From: Epiperipatus broadwayi
Lineage: Eukaryota; Onychophora; Udeonychophora; Euonychophora; Peripatidae
Assembly: GCA_028023455.1 (NCBI GenBank)
Contig: JAQFVV010000233.1
Span: forward strand, 1,322,501-1,386,500
Direction of reading: 5' to 3'
Length of the DNA stretch: 64,000 nt
Part shown: positions 27,016 to 37,925 of the stretch, piece by piece
Numbering within the stretch: position 1 is the stretch's first letter
Layout of the letters: each line of letters begins with the position of its first letter
Notes under the pieces: generated by a model
Told to the model about the DNA's origin: nothing
What the model saw: only the letters and a program-made list of their open reading frames with translations
Database searches by the model: none
Translations under genes and position numbers: made by a program

Positions 27016-27643
27016 ATAACTATAAATATATAGCAGGAAATTCTTGCCTGCTTAAATCATTATGCAAAAATAAGTACAGCCTAGAAAGAAAATAATAGAA
27101 ATCTGTCATGAAATACTAAGTTAATGGCATTTAAAGATTTGCATCCCTCAACATGAAACATTTTCACATGTCATGTAAGTGATCACATGCCAATTACAAA
27201 TATGAACTTAGTACACATCCTGAGGAATTCCTCTTGACTATAATGTGAAATTAACAAATAATTAAAAAAAATAACTCATCTAGATAGGCTCTTTTCTATG
27301 TGCACCCAAAGAATATTAACACATTCATGCACTCGTTCTAATGTTGCACATATCCAGAAAATAATTTACTAAGATTCATTGAACTTTGCAAAAAACTGAA
27401 ATCTATCCTGGCTATTATATTATTGTAGCAAAACATTTATTAAAATAATTAAATCAGATATACTAGCATGAATTTTTAAAATTTACCTGTATTCATTTTA
27501 TGGATTGTGCTAATAGTATACAAAGAAATAAGTCCACTCAAAAAAAAAAAATATGAGTAACAAGGCAAAGGGAAGTGTATGTGACATTTAAACAATTACT
27601 AATTTTGTCAAAAAATCTCAATAAATTAATCTGATTCTAGGTT
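27016..27643 (+). repeat. Repeat family B, copy 1, right part
   Basis: Resumes the match interrupted at 24598 and follows 34936-35613, ending at a shared block that contains TAAATTAATC. Together with the left part it reconstitutes about 1.7 kb, against about 1.57 kb for copy 2; part of the difference is the tandem duplication in the left part. Confidence 0.8.
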
Positions 27644-28799
27644 TAATATTATATATATATATAATACATTCACACAAATGTCATCCTACTAAATAATATG
27701 CATATAACATATATTCAAAAATATGGGTATTAATTAAAGACATATTCTAACTCTAAACAAAAAGTTAAACATGTAAAAATCTAATTTTCCAATCACTTAT
27801 GTGCAAAGGTCTGGAACTTAAAACAATTATGTTGATAAATAATTTGTGTAGCTTGTCTAGATACTGCATTTTTATTTAGGATTTTTTTTTCACATACTTT
27901 TCACAGATTATGGCACATCTTATTTGCAGAAGAGGATACTTTGAAATATTTTATGGTTGCCTTAGTTTAGGAAATACTTGGTTTTTTTTTTATTAATTTA
28001 GTTCATAATTGTGAAGATACATCAGAAAATCAAAGATGGAACAACATGCTTCTTTTTACATGGCTAAGGCAGGAATTTTTTAAAATAATAATAATGGTGT
28101 AGATAGACTTTATACTGAAAATCACACTCAATGATCCAAAGACATAACTGACCAAAGGGATTGGTTGTTTATCCAACTATTCTTTGCATTTCTCTTCTTG
28201 TTTTAGTAAACTGATTTGAAGAGCTGATGTAAAGACTTCTAAACATGTTTTACTATGCTAACATACTGCATGTAAACAAAAGATTTTCCAGATTATTTTT
28301 TAATTAAAATTTTATAATAATTTTTTTGAGTAAAGTTATTTTTTTGGAAATTAATTAAACTTCTGCCAATAATGACATTTAATCTGGTTATCTAATTTTT
28401 ACTAATTTTTTTTTATTTTTTTACTAAATGAATCTATTTATTTTTGTGGGCACCTATTGTTTACTTATTGCTTAATAATGTTAATGTGCAGTTTTGTGAA
28501 AATTTTATCTAATTTAAAATTTTTTATTTTTTACTAGCAAATTAAATTTAAAATAAAACAAAAAGAATATCTTTTTTTTCAGTAAAAACAAATATAAACA
28601 TTTTAATTCAAGTTTTAATAAATTGGCAAAAGAAATTTAAGCACCTCAAAATAAAATATAATTCTACTCTTTAATTTTACTCTTTTTTTTCCTAAAAAAA
28701 ATGCTTTTAAACAGATACAATTTTCTTTGTATCTGTATCTTATTATATGTATATAAATTATTAATCAATGTCTGTATTCGAATTATAATAAAATATATA
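27644..28799. other. AT-rich non-coding stretch
   Basis: No gene or recognised element. It separates repeat family B from the Penelope-like fragment. Confidence 0.4.
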
Positions 28800-30128
28800 T
28801 AATTATTCAAAACAATAATAATTAATACAGTAAAAATATTTTTAAAACAAATATATATCATAATTTAATAGAAGTACTTTCAACTATCTATGTAGTCATT
28901 ATCAACTAGATTCAAATTGTATTACAAAAAACCATTACAAATGTAAACAAAAAGAATTACGTCATACATCAATTTTCCCACAATTCATTAATTTTTATAT
29001 TGGCAGCCTGCCTATTTATCAAATGTTGCTTTTCATTTTTTATTAACATAGCTTCTTTAATTTTATGTTTATTATTATTTCTTTCAATACACAAAATCTT
29101 AACTTTATTAAAATCAAAATCTTTTGAAGAAAAAATGTCAATTCAATATTTAGATATTAAAGTTACTCTAATAAAAATAAATTAGATTATTGTATGGTAA
29201 TAAAAGATATTGAAAAAAGTGGATATATTCCTTGTTATTCAAATGTGCCAATAGTACATAAATTATCCAGTTTAAAATCATTTTTATTTAGGAAAAATAA
29301 GTTATGTAAATATAATTCTGATAAAATAAGTAACATAAATGTATTTACTATGGATTTGTTAAATATTGGATATGATCATAAATTAATTTATAATATTGTT
29401 ACTAAGTTTAATAATAATAGTAATATTTTAAGTGCTATAGATATTGATAAAATGAAATATACTTGGATATCAATACCATTTATTTGTAATGAGCAAGTGA
29501 AATTTATAAAACATATATAAAAATATATGTCAAGTCACATTTCATACTACTCCTGATTTAAATAGATTGATAAATAATTAAAAAAATAGATGTAGTATTT
29601 TAAATCAAAGTTGTGCAAATATAAATGGCTGTGTGTTTGTGGAAAGGCATACATAGGTGAATATCTATGTACATTGGAGAAAAGATCAAAAGAGCACTGG
29701 TTATATAAAGGAGTACAAAAATCAAGACAAAAGAATATTAGAAATGATAACGTATCACCTTCAGTATTTTTTGATCGTAATGTAACATGTAATTATGGTT
29801 TTGATTTTGATTTTAATAAAGTTAAGATTTTAAGTATTGAAAGAAATAATAATAAATGTAAAATTAAAGAAGCTATGTTAATAAAAAATAAAAAGAAACA
29901 TTTGATAAATAGACAGGGCTGCCAATATAAAAATTAATGAATTGTGGGAAAATTGATATATGACATAATTATTTTTGTTTACATTTGTAACGGTTTTTTG
30001 TAATACAATTTGAATTTAGTTGATAACGACTACATAGATAGTTGAAAGTACTTCTATTAAATTGTGGTATATATTTGTTTTTAAAATATTTTTTACTATA
30101 TTATTAATAGTAATAATAACAAGTCAGA
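28800..30128 (+). mobile_element. Penelope-like element, 5'-truncated, with inverted flanks
   Basis: The plus strand carries the end of a Penelope-like polyprotein (29131-29937) and its 3' untranslated sequence. The region 28800-29121 is an inverted copy of 29801-30128, covering both coding sequence and 3' tail. Inverted partial copies at the 5' end are characteristic of Penelope-like insertions. The reverse transcriptase palm is missing, so the copy was truncated on arrival or later lost it. The inverted arms remain largely alignable. Confidence 0.8.
29131..29937 (+). pseudogene. Penelope-like RT C-terminus and GIY-YIG endonuclease, broken
   Basis: Two frames (29194-29520 and 29611-29937) are separated by stops. 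The first corresponds to the thumb/linker between RT and endonuclease, ending in WISIPFICNEQVKFIKHI, which resembles the Y/W-x-x-x-PYI block of these elements. The second has the GIY-YIG nuclease order: a C-x-C-G pair, AYIGEYLCTLEKRSKEH, and a terminal block with KIKEAMLI and LINRQGC. The YIG, the arginine and the EH pair are the expected catalytic and structural positions. In intact elements this nuclease makes the target nick for reverse transcription. Confidence 0.8.
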
Positions 30129-30276
30129 TGTCACATGACTTATATATAGCTTGCACTTACAAATATGTAAAATTAAGAGTGTGCTAATAGCTCTAAACAA
30201 GCTTTTTTTTTTTATTTATGATAAATGCTACTACAAGAGAAGACATTCAAATCATTTTTATCTTGGATTGTCCCCA

Positions 30277-30317
30277 TCCCCAGACCGGTTTCGACCTATG
30301 GGTCTCTTCAGTGAGGA
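30277..30317 (-). ncRNA. Hammerhead ribozyme motif, type I, left arm
   Basis: Minus-strand reading gives stem I 5' TCCTCA, core CTGAAGA (30311-30305), and a 4-bp stem II GACC/GGTC with a CATA loop. GAAA, the palindromic ACCGGT and the cleavage C opposite 30283 follow. Stem I closes with TGGGGA. The sequence is identical to the motif on the right arm. All invariant core bases are present and the first stem II pair is the standard G-C. Confidence 0.85.
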
Positions 30318-30345
30318 GTTGGGACATTAGATTTAAAAAACCAAC

Positions 30346-30386
30346 TCCTCACTGAAGAGACCCATAGGTCGAAACCGGTCTGGGGA
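30346..30386 (+). ncRNA. Hammerhead ribozyme motif, type I, right arm
   Basis: Stem I 5' is TCCTCA (30346-30351) and the core CTGAAGA is at 30352-30358. Stem II pairs GACC (359-362) with GGTC (367-370) around a CATA loop. GAAA is at 30371-30374. Stem III is the loopless palindrome ACCGGT (374-379), and the predicted cleavage follows C30380. Stem I 3' TGGGGA (381-386) makes six pairs, one G-U. Because stem III cannot close on itself, two molecules or two tandem units would pair, as known for dimeric hammerheads. It is the best-preserved motif in the window. Confidence 0.85.
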
Positions 30387-30534
30387 TGGGGACAATCCAA
30401 GATAACCGGTCTGGGGATGGGGACAATCCAAGATAAAAATGATTTGAATGTCTTCTCTTGTAGTAGCATTTATCATAAATAAAAAAAAAAAAAAGCTTGT
30501 TTAGAGCTATTAGCACGCTCTTAATTTTACATAT

Positions 30535-30691
30535 ATTAATTATTGTATTTTAAAGAATTATATTATATATATATATATAAACCATTATATGTGATGTGAT
30601 GTACTGTAGCTACTCCTTAAACAAAGTCAAGAATCTCTCAGCAATTATACCAAGAAAAACTTGTTAGCTACTTAATTTTACATTCCCCAGT
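30535..30691. other. Short AT-rich spacer
   Basis: Includes a TA tract near 30565-30580. Nothing else is visible. Confidence 0.4.
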
Positions 30692-31440
30692 TTAATTTTT
30701 CCCATATTCTGCTCCATTCCATTTCCACAACATAATCTTTGTCAACTCTACAGCCTTTATATCTAAATCCCTATTATCTTTTTCCAAACCCAGCATAAAA
30801 ACCAATAATCTACTTTCTGTATAATCACTTTTTTCATATTTATTTTTCCATAACTTCATTATATGTGCCCTTTCTGTTTTCAAGCATTTACATTCAATTA
30901 AAAAATGCCTAATATTTTCTATTCCTTCTTTACATAATTTACAAAATAAATCACCCATTTTTTTCCATTTACATGTATATTCTCTTGTAGCTAAAGATCC
31001 CATTCGAGCCCTAAATAATAAACTACTTTCCTTACTATTATCATATATTAACTCACACCTAATATTCTGTTTATTTCTATATATATTTAAACTCTTTTTA
31101 CTCTCCATACTATTTCTCCATCTCTCTAACTCCCTATTCTTTATTAATCTATTCTTTTATCCCATTCCTTACTACTACAACACTCAACAATTCTCTTAAT
31201 ACAATCATCCCATCTTTTGTACAAATATACTGATATAAATTCTTTATCCAAATCTTTTGCATACCGCATTACCTTTGTCACCCATCTTGTTACCTGCCCT
31301 TTACTCATAACCCAATTAAATACTATTTTAGCTATTCTTTTAGTGTTAACAGTAACTTTATTTTCATATATATATATAATACTTATTCTTTTAGTGTTAA
31401 CAGTAACTTTATTTTCATATATATATATAATACTTAGCAA
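30692..31440 (-). pseudogene. C-terminal part of a non-LTR retrotransposon ORF2
   Basis: The open segment read from 31108 to 30692 has SSLLFRARMGSLATREYT, a block typical of the region downstream of the RT in several LINE clades. It is followed by a Cx2Cx8Hx4C knuckle (CKLC, then H and C in IRHFLIEC). Upstream, 31440-31144 reads as the preceding part of the same protein in another frame. A 52-54-bp tandem duplication (31332-31437) disrupts its beginning. I cannot assign the clade securely; the layout resembles Vingi, Ingi or related elements. No RT palm is left, so this is a 5'-truncated relic. Confidence 0.7.
31332..31437. repeat. Tandem duplication of about 53 bp
   Basis: Two adjacent copies each contain TTCTTTTAGTGTTAACAGTA and end in a TA tract. 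The copies are nearly identical. It lies inside the LINE relic and postdates it. Confidence 0.9.
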
Positions 31441-31990
31441 TGTAGATTAAAACAATAAAGCTAAACTAAAAATAAATTTAATTTAATTTATATGTTTGAA
31501 TGTAGTTTATGTGTCTCAATTCATGCCCACATACACACAACAATAGTTAAATTTATTTAAAAACTAAGCAAATATATGTAGGCACACATATATGTAGCTT
31601 CATATTCTCAATGTCTCATCAAAATAAAGTAAAAAATTGCCTTACTTATTATTACATGTGTAAAAGAGAAAAATAAAGTACATCTATAGGTGAAAGCAAG
31701 TAAAAAAACATTTACAAAAAAAAAGATAAATAAAATTTTGATCAGTCTGGAAAAGGAAAAAAAATACTAATTGTTTATTATAAACAGCATTTCTGTTTGA
31801 GTCTGGTCTACTTGATAGTTTACCCAAAAAGTAAGTAATCTGCATATCAGGAGTGTGAGATTTGGGTGAATCAGTCTTACATTTGTCTGGTGTTTTTTTT
31901 TTGAGGATATTATTCTTAAAGCAACTGGTGTTTCAATTTATCCATTTCTCTAACAATACACTGGTGGCTCAATCTTGTTCCTAAGCTATC
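31441..31990. other. AT-rich spacer between LINE relics
   Basis: No supported feature. It may be part of the same old retroelement but shows no recognisable protein. Confidence 0.35.
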
Positions 31991-32001
31991 ACATTGGTCA
32001 C

Positions 32002-33130
32002 CTATCTTAATCCACTTATCAAAGATTTTATACTTTTCCATATTATTTTCACTTTTATCTTTTTTAAAGTATCTACAAAGATTTCTGTTTGCCTTGGTAT
32101 ATATATTTTAAAGATAACTAAGAATATCAAGATATATATTCTTTTAAGTATTTGGGTAAAATTCATCTCAGAATCATAAAACCAGCTGTGCATAAGTACA
32201 CTTTTTTAATGCAGTTGATGTAAATGAAATGCTAGTGAAAGTTTTTCCAGACTGGAACACAATGTGAATATTGAGCAACATTTTGAAAAATTACTTTGTT
32301 GCTCATGCTTAATTCTTTAAATAACGTATTCAGTGTTAAAGTTCTTTGGTGAAATGTTATTAACATTCATTCCCTCAAATCCATTTTTTACACAAATATC
32401 TTCACCAGTCAACTCAATCAACATTGTCTAAGGATTTAATGGTTTCGTTTTATACCATAGTTCTACATCCACTCTTACATCAGCATGCATACAATCCATA
32501 AGATCAGAATTCACATCCAATTGTGTTAGCAAATCTGTAGTTTGTTGTCCAAATTTTGTTCTATCTTTTTCATAGGTTCTCCATCCATTTTTATTTAATC
32601 TCTTTCCCTTTTTATTTGTAACAACTTTTCATCTTTTTGCATTCCTCAAACAGACCGAAACTATTTTTACTTATTTTCTCTTGGTATACAGAATTTTTTG
32701 CTATTATTAATCATTATCTTTTATCTTCTACAGATTCTTTAATTTCATCTTTAAGATATTCATTAAGCATCATGTTTGTATTATCTTGCTGTAGTTTTTT
32801 AGTGGGAATAATATGCATTTTGTTATTATAACCTATTTTTATCATCATTTACAGTCACTTCTGTTTCTGTGGATGTTTTGGTTATTGTTTCTCATGGTCA
32901 ACCCATTATCTGTTCTCAACTTTGTTTCATAATTTCTGCTTTTGCACCACCATTCTTTGGTTTTGTTTTAATTGTTTTTGTTCTACACCTTTCCTCATTT
33001 TTTTCATCATTTGCTCTTGTCTTTGCTCAGAATCTTTCCTCATTTCTTTTATAAATTTGGAAAGAATTTGTTCTGTTGTCTCTAATTGCTTTTGTTTTTT
33101 CATAAAATCTTTGTATATGTTACTTTGCAT
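32002..33130 (-). pseudogene. Coiled-coil ORF1/gag-like retroelement relic
   Basis: The minus strand starts with a lysine, glutamate and glutamine-rich coiled coil (33130-32927) containing EQILSKFIKEMRK. It continues through breaks to a well-kept 64-codon stretch at about 32621-32430 with GWRTYEKDRTKFGQQTTDLL and MHADVRVDVELWYKT. Further pieces run to 32002. A coiled coil followed by a basic or globular part is usual for LINE ORF1 proteins and some gag proteins. I recognise neither family from sequence, so the assignment rests on layout and on the neighbouring LINE fragment in the same orientation. Confidence 0.5.
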
Positions 33131-33180
33131 GACTTCTTGAAAGAAATTTCAGGATATTGACCCTCAAATTGCTCATTTTC

Positions 33181-34039
33181 TAATTCCATATTTATATATT
33201 ATCATGGCCACTTACATCTGAATCTACAACATCATATATGTTATTATTTATCTCTTTTAATTTTTTATTTATTTCTAATTTATTTATTCTTTATTTAACA
33301 TTAATTAATCACCTCCTATCATCCATCTTTCAAATGATTGCACACTTTTTTCCATTCCCATGTTATTTGCTGTTTGTTACCTGTGCCATTCATCTTTATC
33401 TGCCTTGTGAACCATATTAGATACATAAAAACTTCATTATAAAATAAAATAGCCTCATATAGATGAGATATATGTGTTTTTATGAGGCATTGCAATTAAT
33501 ATGTCATGTTCCAGGGTCAGTCACTTAACACTTGCAAAAAAAAACAACAACCAACAACTGAATAATGTAATAGATAAAATAATGTTACCAATATTAAAAA
33601 AAAGTATGCAGTAGGTAAATCAATATCCAAAAGTTAGGTAACTAATATTTGAAAAACCAGTTTATTACAACTTAAAAAACAATAATACATAGATAAAATA
33701 TTGATATTTTATTAGTGATAGGGCAACATATGTATTGCATATATATTCATTATCCCATAATCAGGTGGTTAATATAAGCATCTACATTGGAAGTGATGAA
33801 TTATAAAGAAAAACTACAAATAATAAAATTAGGATTATAATAAATTTCTATACAATATTTCAAAGTCATATGATCATTAATCAAGTCCAAGCATTTGTAA
33901 CACCATTTTCTAAAAATATATAATGGGTAGAAAAATATTGTACCAAGATAAAAGGAATATAAACTTATCTTGAAGCTATGTGATAATGAAACAGGCCCTA
34001 CATTGGGTGCAAAATGATAAAAAAATATTATGTAACAGT
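33181..34039. other. AT-rich non-coding stretch
   Basis: No gene or element recognised. The first part is T-rich and may be the 5' untranslated region of the preceding relic. Confidence 0.4.
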
Positions 34040-35613
34040 CAAATCTGCAAACAGTCTAGCAAAGTTATCCTAAGAACTAGCCAATGGCCACCCAATTCAC
34101 ATGTGTATGCAAACATATATAAAACATTAACATTCACAATACAATGCTAAACATTATATTACCTATAGCTCCAGGGAAATCATTACCTGATTACACAACT
34201 GATGTTAACATTTATTTTTCTCATATCTTACTAGGTCAGAAAAGATACACGAGACTGAATTAGGAATACAAAACTATAAATATATTGATTACAGTAAATA
34301 ACACAATGCAGAGTTAATGAGTATTATTTTGGGCATGACAAGGTTTGGACACAGGATAATTTTTTACCATTGGGTTTTAACCCAGGATGATTGATAATTT
34401 AATTACACAAATTTGATCTATCCAATTTCATAAAATTATTACATGCTTTATAAAATCATTAATTATAAACTGTAATTATCACAACTGGACACTGACATAT
34501 ATTATATAATTATCATTATCTCAGTTTACATAACATTACTATTTTCTAATTATAAACATGCTTTGGAAAAAAACCCTTAACATTATGTGGTGCACTATGT
34601 GTGTGAAACATGGATATTTTAATATTGCACATTACAATGATTCCTGGATAAATAACATGGCTCTTTAGAAATGGTCTAAAAGCACATTACAGCCAAGTCA
34701 GAATTTGACATATATATAATTCAATTACATCTACAAATGAACTTGATCATGAAATCATCTATCAATTATGGCATTTTCATAGCTAAAACATTAAGGATTA
34801 TAATACATCAAAAAAACTAATTCATTGAGGTGCTAGATTGTAAAAAGAGGTAAGAAGTTACTAAATATCAAAACAAAAGATATTCCAGCCTTTGCATGGA
34901 CATACAATAAGAAAAAATGCAATGGGTATAACTATAAATATACAGCAAGAAATAATCATCTGCTTCTATCATTAATATGCAAAAATAAGTGCAACCTAGA
35001 AAGAGAATAATAGAAATACCTTATGGAATACTAAGTGAATGGAGTGGAATTTAAATATTTGCATGCCTCAACATGAAACAACATTTTCCCATGTCGCACA
35101 GACAATCACATACCAAATACAAATATGATCTTAACACATCCTGAGGAATCCCTTCTTTGACAATAATATGAAATTAACAATAATTAAGAGAAAGAACTCA
35201 TCTAGATAGCCTTATTAGATTTATCTAAAGATTTGACACAAATACATAAACTTTCTGATATTGCAGATATGTAATTTGACATATATAGCCAAAAAATAAT
35301 TTATCAAAATTAAATGAACTATAAAAACCTTAAATATATTTTGGCTAACATATTGTGGCAAAACTTTTATTAAAATCAATCGGACATACTATCATGGATT
35401 TTCAAAATTTGTTTACATTCATTTTATAGATTGTATTAATTGAATTTTACATTTATCCCTATTAACCTGACAAATAAATAGTATACATACAAAAAATAAA
35501 ACTACTCAAAAGCAAAAAAATATAAGTTACAAGGTGAAAGGGAGTGCAAGATTTAAACAATTACTGATTTTGTGAAAATATCTTGATAAATTAATCAGAT
35601 TTCTAGGTTTACT
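34040..35613 (+). repeat. Repeat family B, copy 2, uninterrupted
   Basis: Collinear with 23520-24598 plus 27016-27643. The position where copy 1 is split by the RTE element is intact here near 34935. Family identity is unknown; I find no protein or terminal structure. Two collinear copies about 10 kb apart in the same orientation suggest either a dispersed transposon or an old segmental duplication. Confidence 0.8.
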
Positions 35614-35790
35614 ATTTACAAATAAAATGTTTGTTAAAAACTAGTATAATAACAAAAATGATAAATATAATGATAATTAACTATTATATACAGTCTTTCA
35701 ATTCACAGAAGTACTTTCAGTTAATTTCTTAACCTGCCTCAACTGCCATTAAATTCAAAACACAACAAAAGCAAACATCAAGACACATCC
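35614..35790. other. Spacer
   Basis: AT-rich and without identifiable content. Confidence 0.35.
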
Positions 35791-37135
35791 CTTGAATCCT
35801 GAATTTTAACGTTAACAGCTTGTCTATTAATTATATTCATTTTATTTCTATTTATTAAAATTGTCTCCTTAACTTTTATTATGATTTCTCTCTTCATAAA
35901 AAATCTTAACACTTTCAATATCAAACTTAAATTTATACTTATATGTCCTTTCATGATCCAAGAAAAATGAAGAAATCATAAATCACTATTATTTTTACCT
36001 TTCACACACTTGTATAACAATTCATGCTCCTTTAATCTTTTTTCAATACTGTGCCTATATATGACAACTTATTTCCACAAAAAAATTTGATAAACAACAC
36101 TACTTTTTTGCTTGAGGAGGTATGGCATTTTTAGAATTATTCACTAACTTATTCACATTATTTATAACATAAAATGAAACATTAAACACATCCTTATATA
36201 TATCCTTAAAAAATTTCAATTGAGCATTTGAAATATATGGGATAGATGTCATTTTTTATTATTAATCTTCAACTCCTTTAAATCATTATAACACTTTTTA
36301 AACTGACAAAGTATTGCTAATCTATTCAATCTTATAAACAATTTCAAGCAATTCCTTGGTAAATATCTCAATATTTTTTAATTTATTACACTGGTAATGA
36401 CAATTTTTTATTACAAAACAAATAAGATCTAAAACTTGCCATTTTATGCATAATTAGTACTTTTGAATTACAATTTATATATCCCCCTTTTTGTAATGGT
36501 CTGATTATTAATTTATAACTTAATACACTATTATCTCTTGTAATAATTAAATCCAAATACTTAATACTTTTGTTCTGTTCCTTTTCAATAGTCTATTTCA
36601 AGCCATTCAAATTATTTAACTCCTCTACAAGAAAATTTATAGCATTGTTATTTCCACAAACAAAAACATCATTTACATATCTTTTGTAAATTTTAATATC
36701 TTTAAAAATACACAAATATAAAATACTACTCTCATATGTAGACAAAACAAAATTGCAAACTTGTTCAACAATAAGCAGATCTATAGTCCAACTTTTAGAT
36801 ATTTTATAATATCCACTTTCGAAAAAAGCAACAATATTATCAAAAAATTTAAAGAATCAAATGACAAATGTTATCACATATTTATAAACACATTTACTTT
36901 TTAATTATTTTTATGGAATCCAATTATTAATAGAACCATACATTTCTGTCACATTTAATGAAGCAATAATACCACTCTCATTAATCACTTTTAAATTTTA
37001 TCAATAAAATCAAAAGATGAAGCAATAATATATTTTCCGAATCCTAAAGGCTCTTGTAACAGATTACCAATATATTTAGAAGTCTGATATGTACACTTTT
37101 AAAGATATTTTTTAAATTTTATTTTAAGTAATAAA
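35791..37135 (-). pseudogene. Penelope-like element, RT and GIY-YIG parts, broken
   Basis: Read on the minus strand, the fragment starts at about 37130 with SKYIGNLLQEPLGFGKYII. It is followed by ESGIIASLNVTEMYGSINN, which matches the RT block that normally holds the first catalytic aspartate; here the position reads N. Around 36690-36650 comes KRYVNDVFVCGNN, the YxDD box with its first aspartate changed to N. The GIY-YIG part follows at about 36090-35990 with LSYIGTVLKKRLKEHELLYK. The usual terminal block INRNKMNIINRQAVNVK is at about 35870-35820. Many stops are present. The order RT then GIY-YIG identifies a Penelope-like element. The N-terminal part is missing. Confidence 0.85.
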
Positions 37136-37925
37136 CTTTATTAAACAAACCTCTAAATATGTAAAGGAAAATATATGCAAATTAGTTTCGATTCACTTTA
37201 TCCATTAGCATAAATTTACTGATCTTGTTCCCAAAACACCACAATGTGAGTCTATAAGTCTCATTGTTATAAAGTTAATACAATTTTTCTAATTAAATCC
37301 TAGAGTTATACCATACAACTTGTACTCCTAGTTTAAAAATGGAACTTTTATTCTCTCTTGAGAAATCCTTTATTTTACCATTTAACATACTTTTACTATC
37401 TCATTCTCTATTTGTGTGTCTATTTTTACTCCCACATTTCACAAGTGGTCATAGCAGTCTCTCCCCATACTCTTTCCATAACCTTCTTAGGTCAGTATTT
37501 CAAACACCTACCAAAATAGTTGTCGCAATCATTGTCAAGTTTTTTTAATGAATTACATTTTTTATTATCAAATATTAAAGAACACCAAATTGTCTATATA
37601 GTTTTCAATGTGTGTATTATCACCATTGCATTATGTAGTTTGAATTTTATTACATTTTGCTTCAGTAACATTTTAAGATTTATCATTAGGGTGTGGAAAA
37701 CTGTATCTTAGCTTCTCAAAAAGCACTGAATTCTTTGAGTAAGTGTTGAAATGTTTTGTTTATTTTTTACAAAATGAACAAGTTTCCTCTAAGCTCATTC
37801 CCAATCTTTTGTTAATGTATGTTGTAGTCTGTAAAACTCCATTGGTCAATTGAATATAAATTTCATATATGCCTGTGGTGTAAAAATTGAGTGGAATTTA
37901 TCTAGGACCCCTTTCATTGAGCAAT
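37136..37925. other. AT-rich stretch between two retroelement relics
   Basis: Contains T-rich reading frames of 63-69 codons on the plus strand that look like chance. It may include the 3' untranslated part of the L1/Tx1-like relic to the right, whose frame runs toward it. Confidence 0.4.

Larger units (their letters stand above)
30163..30534. mobile_element. Long inverted repeat carrying a hammerhead motif on each arm
   Basis: Left arm 30163-30322 and right arm 30341-30534 are nearly perfect inverted copies with an 18-base centre. The right arm is longer because of a 31-bp tandem duplication (30374-30404 and 30405-30435) and a longer A run. Each arm contains one complete hammerhead motif, with the 5' ends of the two motifs facing each other. 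The near identity of the arms implies recent formation, for example by template switching or insertion of two units head to head. It starts about 35 bases after the Penelope-like element, a class known to carry hammerheads, but I cannot show that the two belong together. Confidence 0.8.

Noticed and set aside
32637-33420. Series of plus-strand frames rich in F, L, S and C
   Set aside because: They mirror the coiled-coil relic encoded on the minus strand and T-rich sequence upstream of it.
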